Below, one piece after another: positions 24,951-31,058 of a stretch of DNA of 58,112 nucleotides. A program made the position numbers and the translations under genes. Origin of the DNA: Lachnospiraceae bacterium (GTDB lineage Bacteria; Bacillota; Clostridia; Lachnospirales; Lachnospiraceae); the NCBI GenBank assembly GCA_019421365.1, contig JAHZFJ010000001.1, positions 260,969 through 319,080 on the forward strand, written 5' to 3'. Numbering within the stretch: the stretch's first letter is position 1; every line of letters starts with the position of its first letter. The notes under the pieces are model-generated. The model did not search any database. It was not told the DNA's origin and was given only the letters and a program-made list of their open reading frames with translations.

Positions 24951-26156
24951 ATGAACGATATAAATTTATTGCAATATATTATAGATAATGATATCATAGA
25001 TTTGTCTAGTACTCGAAAAGAGTATGAAAAAATGAAAAGAAATTATGATTTATCAAAACACAAATATGATATTTGGCAAGGAAAAAATAAAAAATGGTAT
25101 ACTTATTTACCAAATGAAGAAAAAGGCAGAAAATTAGTTAAAAGAACAACTAAAGAAGAAATTGAAAATGTTATAATAAATTATTATAAAGAAAAAGAGA
25201 ATAATCCAACTTTTAAGGAAGTATTTAATTCATGGCTTAATAATAAGTTGCATCTAGATGAAATAAGTAAAGGCACATATGACAGATATAATGTAGATTA
25301 CAAAAAATATTTTGCATGTGCTGAAATCAATGATATAAAAATAAAAAATATCACTGATATTTATCTAGAAGAAGTTATCAGACAAACAATTGTTGATTTT
25401 AAACTTACACAAAAGGCATATGCGAACATGAGAACTATTGTAATAGGCGTCTTTAAACATGCTAAACGATTAGGCCTTACAAAAATTAGTATAAGTAGTT
25501 TTTTCAACGATTTAGAGTTGTCTAAAAACGTGTTTAAAAGAAATATTAAAGTCAAAGAGGATCAAGTGTATCTAGAAAATGAAATTCCGATAATAACGAA
25601 TTATCTAAAAGAAAATCCTACATTAGCCAATCTTGCCTTGCTGCTGGCTTTTCAAACAGGAATTCGTGCTGGTGAGTTGTCATCGCTAAAGTTTACAGAT
25701 GTGCACAATCATTCGTTACACATTCAGAGGACAGAGATTAAATACAGGGATTTTAATACTAATAAGTATGTACATGAAGTAAAAGAATTCCCTAAGTCCG
25801 AAGCTGGCGATAGATATGTTATATTGACAGAAAATGCACTAGAAACTATTAAAATGATTAAGGATAGAAATCCTGTTAATGATTATATGTTTGAGGTTAA
25901 TGGAAAAAGAATTTTAGCTAATACGTTTAATGATTATTTACGAAATGCCTGTAAGCAATGCGGCATAAACATGAAATCAATGCATAAAATAAGAAGAACT
26001 TATGGAACTACGTTAATCGATAGTGGTGTTAATGAAAGTCTAATTATGGAGCAGATGGGGCATACAGATATTAGTACAACCAAAAAGTTTTATTATTATA
26101 GTAATAAAGATAGCGATAGCAAAAAGAAACAGATTGAGCGAGCGATAAATATATAA
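24951..26156 (+). CDS. Tyrosine recombinase / integrase
   Basis: A 401-residue integrase. The N-terminal part (about 25-70, YDIWQGKNKKWYTYLPNEEKGRKLVKRTTKEE) resembles the arm-site-binding domain, followed by a core-binding domain (about 80-190). The catalytic domain has the first Arg in GIRAGELSSLKF, HKIRRTYGTTL (His-x-x-Arg), the later His in MGHTDISTT and the nucleophilic Tyr in KKFYYYS. All catalytic residues are present. It would integrate and excise the element at the tRNA-end sequence at 26251-26276. It is the last gene before the right boundary. The downstream 10-bp repeats are plausible arm sites. Confidence 0.93.
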   Translation: MNDINLLQYIIDNDIIDLSSTRKEYEKMKRNYDLSKHKYDIWQGKNKKWYTYLPNEEKGRKLVKRTTKEEIENVIINYYKEKENNPTFKEVFNSWLNNKLHLDEISKGTYDRYNVDYKKYFACAEINDIKIKNITDIYLEEVIRQTIVDFKLTQKAYANMRTIVIGVFKHAKRLGLTKISISSFFNDLELSKNVFKRNIKVKEDQVYLENEIPIITNYLKENPTLANLALLLAFQTGIRAGELSSLKFTDVHNHSLHIQRTEIKYRDFNTNKYVHEVKEFPKSEAGDRYVILTENALETIKMIKDRNPVNDYMFEVNGKRILANTFNDYLRNACKQCGINMKSMHKIRRTYGTTLIDSGVNESLIMEQMGHTDISTTKKFYYYSNKDSDSKKKQIERAINI

Positions 26157-26158
26157 AT

Positions 26159-26188
26159 AAAGGTAATCAAAGGTAATCAAAGGTAATC
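26159..26188 (+). repeat. Three tandem 10-bp repeats beside attR
   Basis: The 10-base word AAAGGTAATC occurs three times in a row immediately after the integrase stop and about 65 bases from the att core. A 10-base period places the copies on one face of the helix, as expected for integrase or excisionase binding sites. Confidence 0.75.
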
Positions 26189-26250
26189 ATTCAAATTAAT
26201 TGATAAAGTGCTTATTTATAAGGATATTTAATGATTTTTATATAGCTTTG

Positions 26251-26276
26251 TTGGGGTTCGATTCCCGTACGAGCTG
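26251..26276 (+). other. attR-like site: duplicated tRNA 3' end
   Basis: The sequence contains GGTTCGATTCCCG, which matches the universal tRNA T-loop (GGTTCRANYCC), followed by a possible acceptor-stem end ACGAGCT and G. No tRNA 5' half precedes it. This is what remains at the far end when an element integrates at the 3' end of a tRNA gene; the whole tRNA should lie at the left end, outside the window. The T-stem is imperfect, so the tRNA identity is not assigned. Confidence 0.65.
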
Positions 26277-26298
26277 TTAATGAATATGGAACATGAAG

Positions 26299-26327
26299 AA
26301 GTCTGAGGTTATACCTTGGGCTTTTTT
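26299..26327 (+). terminator. Terminator downstream of the tRNA fragment
   Basis: AAGTCTGAGG (26299-26308) pairs with CCTTGGGCTT (26314-26323) with several G-T pairs, followed by TTTT. Lying 23 bases after the tRNA-like end, it is probably the native terminator of the tRNA gene used as integration site. Confidence 0.65.
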
Positions 26328-26395
26328 GTTTATATAACAAAGTTTATATAATAAAAAAATTTGAATTTAGAAATTCTAATCTGAAGGAGGCTTGT

Positions 26396-26875
26396 ATGAT
26401 ACAGCTACGGAGAATTGATTCGAGTAACATTTGGAAGGTAATCAAGTTGTCAGTAAAAGAGGAACAAACGAATTTTGTTGCAACTAATACAGGAAGCATC
26501 TTAGAAGCATACGCAACAATTATCGATGGTAATGTAGCGTTACCGTTTGGAATCTATAACGAGAATTGTCTAGTTGGATTTGTTATGTTCGGATATGATA
26601 CAGTTGATGGTGAAGATGATCCTGCTATTGCTATAAATAATTATTGTATCTGGCGTTTTATGATTGATAAAGATTATCAAGGTAAAGGATTAGGTAAAGA
26701 AGCTCTTAAAGTAGCATTAGAATATTTACGAAGTGAACCTTGTGGTAAGGCGGAGTATTGTTGGCTATCTTATGAACCCGAAAACATGGGAGCAAAAGCT
26801 CTCTATGCTTCGATGGGATTTCATGAAAACGGTGAAATGTGTGGAGAAGAAGTCGTATCCGTATTGAAATTATAA
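26396..26875 (+). CDS. GNAT acetyltransferase, spermidine-acetyltransferase-like (BltD/PaiA type)
   Basis: A 159-residue GNAT protein. The acetyl-CoA-binding loop is in DKDYQGKGLGKEAL (Q/RxxGxG/A motif), preceded by the WRFMID strand and followed by SYEPENMGAKALYASMGF, as in polyamine N-acetyltransferases of the Bacillus BltD kind. The acidic segment DTVDGEDDP fits a polycation substrate. The substrate is inferred from family resemblance. It is the first chromosomal gene after attR, has its own AAGGAGG site and ends before a strong hairpin. Confidence 0.75.
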   Translation: MIQLRRIDSSNIWKVIKLSVKEEQTNFVATNTGSILEAYATIIDGNVALPFGIYNENCLVGFVMFGYDTVDGEDDPAIAINNYCIWRFMIDKDYQGKGLGKEALKVALEYLRSEPCGKAEYCWLSYEPENMGAKALYASMGFHENGEMCGEEVVSVLKL

Positions 26876-26978
26876 TTACATAATGGAATTAAGATGTGAG
26901 AATTACAGTGAAGAATAGTATGGACTCAAATAGAACAACCATGGTCGGAAGATACATGTAAAGTATAGAAATCGAAAG

Positions 26979-27027
26979 ACGTCACAAACCAAGTAAAATT
27001 ATTGTACCTGGATTTGTGACGTTTTTT
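26979..27027. terminator. Bidirectional terminator between convergent genes
   Basis: ACGTCACAAA (26979-26988) pairs with TTTGTGACGT (27013-27022), followed by TTTTTT on the plus strand and a short pyrimidine run on the minus strand. It lies between the acetyltransferase and the minus-strand lipoprotein gene. Confidence 0.8.
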
Positions 27028-27066
27028 ATAATATGCTTGAGTTGACGCTTACTTTAATACTTTATA

Positions 27067-27360
27067 CTATAGATTTTTAACTAAAATAGAAGTTGCATTG
27101 TTATTAGCATCTAAAACAGCTTCAAGAACAGAGTCAGTAGTGATTTGTTCTGTTGTTCCAGTAGTTGTTCCCTCTGCTGATTCAACTGAGATTGTAGTTG
27201 TATTAGTAGTGCTTGTGTCGGAAGTAGTAGAGTCTGTTGTAGTAGAAGTAGCATCATTATTATTAGAATTATTACTACTGCAACCTACCATAGTACCTGC
27301 AACAAGTGTAGCTGATACACCTAAAACGAATATTTTTTTTGTAAGATTAGTCTTTCTCAT
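27067..27360 (-). CDS. Small Ser/Thr-rich lipoprotein
   Basis: A 97-residue protein with a lipoprotein signal: basic MRKTNLTKK, a hydrophobic stretch and the lipobox-like MVGC (Cys27). The mature part is a low-complexity Ser/Thr/Asn linker (SSNNSNNNDATSTTTDSTTS and on), then a short conserved-looking end TTDSVLEAVLDANNNATSILVKNL. It would be tethered to the outer membrane face with the short helix exposed. No function is recognised. The opposite strand also stays open, but that frame has no coding features. Confidence 0.7.
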   Translation of the reverse strand: MRKTNLTKKIFVLGVSATLVAGTMVGCSSNNSNNNDATSTTTDSTTSDTSTTNTTTISVESAEGTTTGTTEQITTDSVLEAVLDANNNATSILVKNL

Positions 27361-27500
27361 AAGAATTCTCCTTTCAAACCATAGAACTAGTCGAGTATTC
27401 TAAGTATTAGAGCTATTCGGCTTGGTGTTTTTGTTTTACAACTGTAAAGAATAGTCTCAAATTGTGTACAAAACGTGAATAAAATGTGTTTTTTGTGTGA

Positions 27501-27529
27501 TTGTAAAAAATGTAAAAATATGATAAAAT
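27501..27529 (+). promoter_or_regulatory. Predicted promoter upstream of the small membrane protein
   Basis: TTGTAA (27501-27506) and TAAAAT (27524-27529) lie 17 bases apart. The region 27361-27674 between the two genes holds this promoter, the divergent lipoprotein promoter and about 130 bases of leader. The leader contains a 32-codon frame without a ribosome site (27520-27618), which I do not call a gene. Confidence 0.5.
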
Positions 27530-27674
27530 TAGCACAAAGTAACCGTGTACAGGGTGGTATTAGCCTTCCAGAATTTGAAGCCTTTTTGGACATGAAAAAG
27601 AAGAGCATTCTGGCGTAATATTTGCAATTAGCAAGGGGGAAGTAGTTTTCGATTATAGATTGGAAGTGAGTGGA

Positions 27675-27875
27675 ATGATAGCTTTATTACGTATTTTAGC
27701 AGTGGTAAGTATATATACAATATGGATTACTCCGTTTACCTTTGTATTCGGATTAATAAAAGCAATTAAGAAAGCGATTAGAGATGAAGAATTTATTACA
27801 GAAGGAATGATATCCTCAATTAGCTTGTTGTTTATGATTATACCGTTACTTTATAGTACTTTAAATGGAATATAG
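27675..27875 (+). CDS. Small membrane protein
   Basis: A 66-residue protein from the ATG at 27675, which has GGAAG upstream at good spacing; a TTG at 27660 is an alternative start. Two hydrophobic helices (MIALLRILAVVSIYTIWITPFTFVFGL and MISSISLLFMIIPLLYS) flank a charged loop (IKAIKKAIRDEEFITEG). Not a family I recognise. It precedes the second GNAT gene by 55 bases. Confidence 0.55.
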   Translation: MIALLRILAVVSIYTIWITPFTFVFGLIKAIKKAIRDEEFITEGMISSISLLFMIIPLLYSTLNGI

Positions 27876-27930
27876 ATATACAATTATTGAAAGGTATTGT
27901 GTGTTTACAAAGTGATTAGGAGATGAAACT

Positions 27931-28503
27931 ATGAATTCAAAAATTGATTTAACAGAGACGATATTAGAAACCCCACGTTTATACATACGTCCATGGAGTT
28001 ATACAGACTTAGATGATTTTTATGAATATGCCTCTGTAGATGGAGTGGGACAGATGGCAGGTTGGAAACCACATGATAGCAAAGAGGAGTCAAGACAGTT
28101 ATTAAAACTATTTATTGAAGAAAAGAAAACACTTGCTCTTGAACTAAAAGAAAATGGAAAGGTTATAGGTTCGTTAGGAATAGAAGAATATGATGAGAAT
28201 AAGTTTAGTGGTGATTTTGAACAAAAGAAGGGGCGTGAACTAGGTTATGTTCTAAGTAAATCATATTGGGGAAAAGGATTGATGCCAGAGGCAGTAAAAA
28301 GAGTTATCAACTATTGTTTTGATGTACTATCATTAGAGTTTCTTACAGCAGGACATTTTATGTGGAATGAACAATCAAAGCGCGTAATCGAGAAATGTGG
28401 CTTCAAGTTTTATAGCAAAGAAGAATATGTTACTAGAATGGGTGTAGTAGAATGGATTACGTTATACGCACTGCTTACCACCAAGGCATTAAACTTAAGT
28501 TAA
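27931..28503 (+). CDS. GNAT acetyltransferase, RimJ/RimL-like
   Basis: A 190-residue protein with the RimJ/L-type opening ILETPRLYIRPWSYTDLDDFYEYA, the strand GYVLSKSYWGKGLMPEAVKRVINYCF holding the acetyl-CoA loop (WGKGLM), and NEQSKRVIEKCGFKFY near the end. This class acetylates protein N-termini or small amines. The substrate cannot be told from sequence. Ribosome site AGGAGATG precedes the ATG. It ends before the rimP promoter and is unlikely to be in that operon. Confidence 0.85.
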   Translation: MNSKIDLTETILETPRLYIRPWSYTDLDDFYEYASVDGVGQMAGWKPHDSKEESRQLLKLFIEEKKTLALELKENGKVIGSLGIEEYDENKFSGDFEQKKGRELGYVLSKSYWGKGLMPEAVKRVINYCFDVLSLEFLTAGHFMWNEQSKRVIEKCGFKFYSKEEYVTRMGVVEWITLYALLTTKALNLS

Positions 28504-28600
28504 TGCATATGAATTGTATCTAATATTGGTTATATGATATACTAATACTAGTATGAGAAAACAGCAAAAAATCAACTTTTATTAATTTTGAAGAAAGTAC

Positions 28601-28629
28601 TTGCTTTTGCCATGGAATAATGTTACAAT
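28601..28629 (+). promoter_or_regulatory. Promoter of the rimP-nusA-infB operon
   Basis: TTGCTT (28601-28606) and TACAAT (28624-28629) are 17 bases apart. The expected start near 28636 gives a 5' leader of about 180 bases before rimP. Confidence 0.7.
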
Positions 28630-28660
28630 GTAACTGTTGTTGAAGTGATAGGATTGCAAT

Positions 28661-28684
28661 AAGAGTGGGCGTAAGTCCACTCTT
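28661..28684 (+). promoter_or_regulatory. rimP leader hairpin
   Basis: A 10-pair stem (AAGAGTGGGC with GTCCACTCTT) closes a GTAA tetraloop, followed by a weak T-rich stretch. It lies about 25 bases after the predicted transcript start. A hairpin here is common in the Firmicute rimP-nusA leader and may act as an attenuator through NusA. That function is inferred. Confidence 0.65.
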
Positions 28685-28817
28685 TCATTATGCTATAGAT
28701 ATTACAAAGTGTTATATTCAAGTTAATAATAAAAAAGAAGCTTGAATGGTTATAATAACTTGTGTGAGAATAAATAACTGTTTTAGATTTGGAAATGGAA
28801 AAGGAGCTGGTGTTTTT

Positions 28818-29285
28818 ATGGCAAAGAGAGAAGAATATGAAGCAATAACCGAACGTCTTTTAGAACCAATTATAGAAGCGAATAATTTCGAATTATATGA
28901 TGTTGAATATGTGAAAGAGGTTGGTAATTGGTATCTTCGTGCTTATATCGATAAAGAAGACGGAATTTCAATTGATGATTGCGAATTAGTAAGTAGAGCA
29001 TTAAGTGATTTATTAGATGAGAAAGATTTTATCGACGATGCATATATTCTAGAAGTTAGCTCACCAGGTCTTGGCAGACAATTAAAGAAAGATAAGCATT
29101 TTGCCAAAAGCATCGGTGAAGAAGTAGAAATCAAACTATACAAAGCAATAGATAAGAAAAAAGAATTTGCTGGAATATTAACAGCATTCGATAAAGATAC
29201 AATTACGATTGAACTAGAAGATGAGAACACTATGACATTAAATCGCTCTGATGTTGCAATGGTTCGATTAGCACTTGATTTTTAA
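28818..29285 (+). CDS. rimP: Ribosome maturation factor RimP
   Basis: A 155-residue RimP. The start MAKREEYEAITERLL is chosen because AAGGAG lies 11 bases upstream and RimP proteins start here; a longer frame from 28746 is not supported. The N-terminal alpha/beta domain has the conserved LYDVEYVKEVGNWYLRAYIDK and VSSPGLGRQL; the C-terminal Sm-like barrel follows. RimP helps assemble the 30S subunit. It is the first gene of the nusA-infB operon, as in most Firmicutes. Confidence 0.95.
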   Translation: MAKREEYEAITERLLEPIIEANNFELYDVEYVKEVGNWYLRAYIDKEDGISIDDCELVSRALSDLLDEKDFIDDAYILEVSSPGLGRQLKKDKHFAKSIGEEVEIKLYKAIDKKKEFAGILTAFDKDTITIELEDENTMTLNRSDVAMVRLALDF

Positions 29286-29327
29286 TAAATACACGAAACG
29301 TAAAAGAGTAGAAAGTGGAGGAAAATA

Positions 29328-30398
29328 ATGAACTCAGAATTAATTGATGCTTTAAATCAAATTGAAAAGGAAAAAGACATAAGCAAAGATATCTTGCTTG
29401 AGGCAATGGAAAATTCATTGGTTGCTGCATGTAAAAATCATTTTGGAAAAGCAGACAATATCCGCGTTAACATTGATAGAGAAACTGGAGAAGTTACTGT
29501 ATACGCTGAAAAAGAAATCGTTGAGGAAGTGACGGACAAAGTTACTCAGATTAGTGAAGCGGAAGCAATTCTTAGATTCCCAAAGAACAACTTAGGTGAT
29601 ATCGTTCACGTTGAAGTTACACCTAAAAACTTCGGACGTATTGCAGCTCAAAAGGCAAAACAAGTAGTAGTACAAAAGATTCGTGAAGAAGAAAGAAAAG
29701 TACTTTTCAATCAATACTATGGCAAGGAAAAAGATATCGTAACTGGTATCGTACAACGTTATGTAGGCAATAATGTAAGTATTAATTTAGGTAAAGTAGA
29801 CGCTGTTTTAACTGAGAATGAACAAGTTAGAGGAGAACGTTTTAAACCTACAGATCGTATTAAATTATATGTATTAGAAGTTAAAGATACAACAAAAGGA
29901 CCAAGAATTACAGTATCAAGAACTCATCCAGAGTTAGTTAAGAGATTATTCGAAGCTGAAGTAACAGAAGTTAAAGATGGTACTGTAGAAATCAAGAGTA
30001 TTTCAAGAGAAGCTGGTTCAAGAACAAAGATGGCAGTTTATTCAAACGACTCTAACGTAGATCCAGTAGGTGCTTGTGTAGGACTTAACGGAGCTAGAGT
30101 TAATGCAATCGTTAATGAACTTAGAGGTGAGAAAATCGATATCATTAACTGGAGTGATGATCCAGCTGTGTTAATTGAGAACGCATTAAGCCCAGCTAAG
30201 GTTGTTTCAGTAGATGTCAATGTTGAAGAAAAAACAGCTAATGTAGTTGTTCCAGATTATCAATTATCCCTTGCAATTGGTAAAGAAGGTCAAAATGCTA
30301 GATTAGCAGCTAGATTAACTGGATATAAGATTGATATTAAGAGTGAAACTCAAGTTTACGGTACAAGTGAACAAAGTGAATCCTTTAATGAGGAATAG
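29328..30398 (+). CDS. nusA: Transcription termination/antitermination factor NusA
   Basis: A 356-residue NusA of normal Firmicute length, without the acidic C-terminal repeats of enterobacteria. Domains in order: N-terminal RNA-polymerase-binding domain (1-125), S1 (about 135-200, DIVTGIVQRYVGNNVSINLGKVDAVL), and two KH domains (DPVGACVGLNGARVNAIVNEL and LAIGKEGQNARLAARLTGYKIDI). It binds RNA polymerase and nascent RNA and controls pausing and termination. GTGGAGG precedes the start. Operon position between rimP and ylxR is standard. Confidence 0.97.
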   Translation: MNSELIDALNQIEKEKDISKDILLEAMENSLVAACKNHFGKADNIRVNIDRETGEVTVYAEKEIVEEVTDKVTQISEAEAILRFPKNNLGDIVHVEVTPKNFGRIAAQKAKQVVVQKIREEERKVLFNQYYGKEKDIVTGIVQRYVGNNVSINLGKVDAVLTENEQVRGERFKPTDRIKLYVLEVKDTTKGPRITVSRTHPELVKRLFEAEVTEVKDGTVEIKSISREAGSRTKMAVYSNDSNVDPVGACVGLNGARVNAIVNELRGEKIDIINWSDDPAVLIENALSPAKVVSVDVNVEEKTANVVVPDYQLSLAIGKEGQNARLAARLTGYKIDIKSETQVYGTSEQSESFNEE

Positions 30399-30431
30399 AA
30401 TAAAATCGTAATACACTTAGGAAGTGATTAA

Positions 30432-30707
30432 ATGAAAACAAAAAAAATACCACTAAGACAATGCGTTGGTTGTGGTGAAATGAAAACAAAAAAAGAAATG
30501 CTTCGGGTTATTAAAACACCTGAAGATGAGATCGTTATCGATGCAACAGGAAAGAAAAATGGAAGAGGAGCTTATATGTGTAGTTCCTTAGAATGTTTTT
30601 CTAAAGCGGTAAAAAGCAAAGGTTTAGAACGTTCTTTAAAAGTAACTATTCCAAAAGAAGTGTATGAGCAATTAGAAAAGGAGTTGATAGATCTTGGAAC
30701 AAATTAA
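30432..30707 (+). CDS. ylxR: YlxR family RNA-binding / nucleoid protein
   Basis: A 91-residue YlxR (DUF448). It shows RQCVGCGEMKTKKEMLRVI with the conserved Cys pair, then GRGAYMCSSLECFSKAVKSKGLERSL, the family signature. The structure known for the family suggests RNA binding; in Clostridioides and Bacillus it has been linked to gene regulation. It lies between nusA and ylxQ, overlapping ylxQ by 14 bases. Confidence 0.95.
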   Translation: MKTKKIPLRQCVGCGEMKTKKEMLRVIKTPEDEIVIDATGKKNGRGAYMCSSLECFSKAVKSKGLERSLKVTIPKEVYEQLEKELIDLGTN

Positions 30708-31044
30708 TACCGAAGTGCAATATGACCCTAGGACAAAGAACAAGATTCTATCATATATTGGAATAGCAACGAAGGCCGGAAAGGTCGCAAGTGGAGAATT
30801 TTCTACTGAGAAAGCTGTTAAAGAACATAAAACACAACTGGTAATCGTAGCCTCAGACGCGTCAGATAATACCAAGAAAATGTTTACCAATATGTGTACT
30901 TACTATAAAGTGCCAATTTACTTTTTTGGTGAGAAAACAGAGCTAGGTCATGCAATGGGTAAAGAAATGAGAGCTTCTTTAGCAATGCTTGATAAGGGCT
31001 TGGCTGATGCAACACAAAAGCAACTTAAAAATGTAGTGGAATAG
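30694..31044 (+). CDS. ylxQ: L7Ae-family ribosomal-like protein YlxQ
   Basis: A 116-residue L7Ae/L30e/S12e-fold protein. The start is TTG at 30694, preceded by AAAAGGAG and overlapping ylxR. The core reads YIGIATKAGKVASGEFSTEKAVKEHKTQLVIVASDASDNTKKMF and YKVPIYFFGEKTELGHAMGKEMRASLAM, typical of kink-turn RNA binders. Its exact role is unsettled, but the operon position is conserved across Firmicutes. Confidence 0.92.
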   Translation: MEQINTEVQYDPRTKNKILSYIGIATKAGKVASGEFSTEKAVKEHKTQLVIVASDASDNTKKMFTNMCTYYKVPIYFFGEKTELGHAMGKEMRASLAMLDKGLADATQKQLKNVVE

Positions 31045-31058
31045 CGGAGGTAGTAAGT

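Larger units (their letters stand above)
1..26276. mobile_element. Prophage (apparently defective), left end outside the window
   Basis: Nearly every gene from the left edge to 26156 is on the plus strand and is of phage or mobile-element type: terminase, portal, protease, HK97 capsid, baseplate, fibre, holin, endolysin and integrase. The right boundary is set by a tyrosine integrase, three 10-bp repeats and a tRNA 3'-end fragment at 26251-26276, followed by a terminator and ordinary chromosomal genes. The left boundary is not in the window. Head-completion, tail-tube, tape-measure and distal-tail genes are missing, and the first tail gene after the capsid is 5'-truncated, so the element is probably unable to form virions by itself. 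The right 4 kb has a plasmid/IME character and may be a separate element fused to the phage. That is inference. Confidence 0.85.

Noticed and set aside
26251..26276. Complete tRNA gene at the element end
   Set aside because: Only the T-loop and acceptor 3' strand are present; no anticodon or D arm precedes it.
27098..27403. Plus-strand frame opposite the lipoprotein gene
   Set aside because: It has no ribosome site and its Val/Leu/Ser-rich product mirrors the Thr/Ser-rich lipoprotein; the minus-strand frame has a lipobox.
27520..27618. Possible 32-codon gene in the leader before the small membrane protein
   Set aside because: It has no ribosome site, its start overlaps the predicted -10 box, and no family is recognisable.
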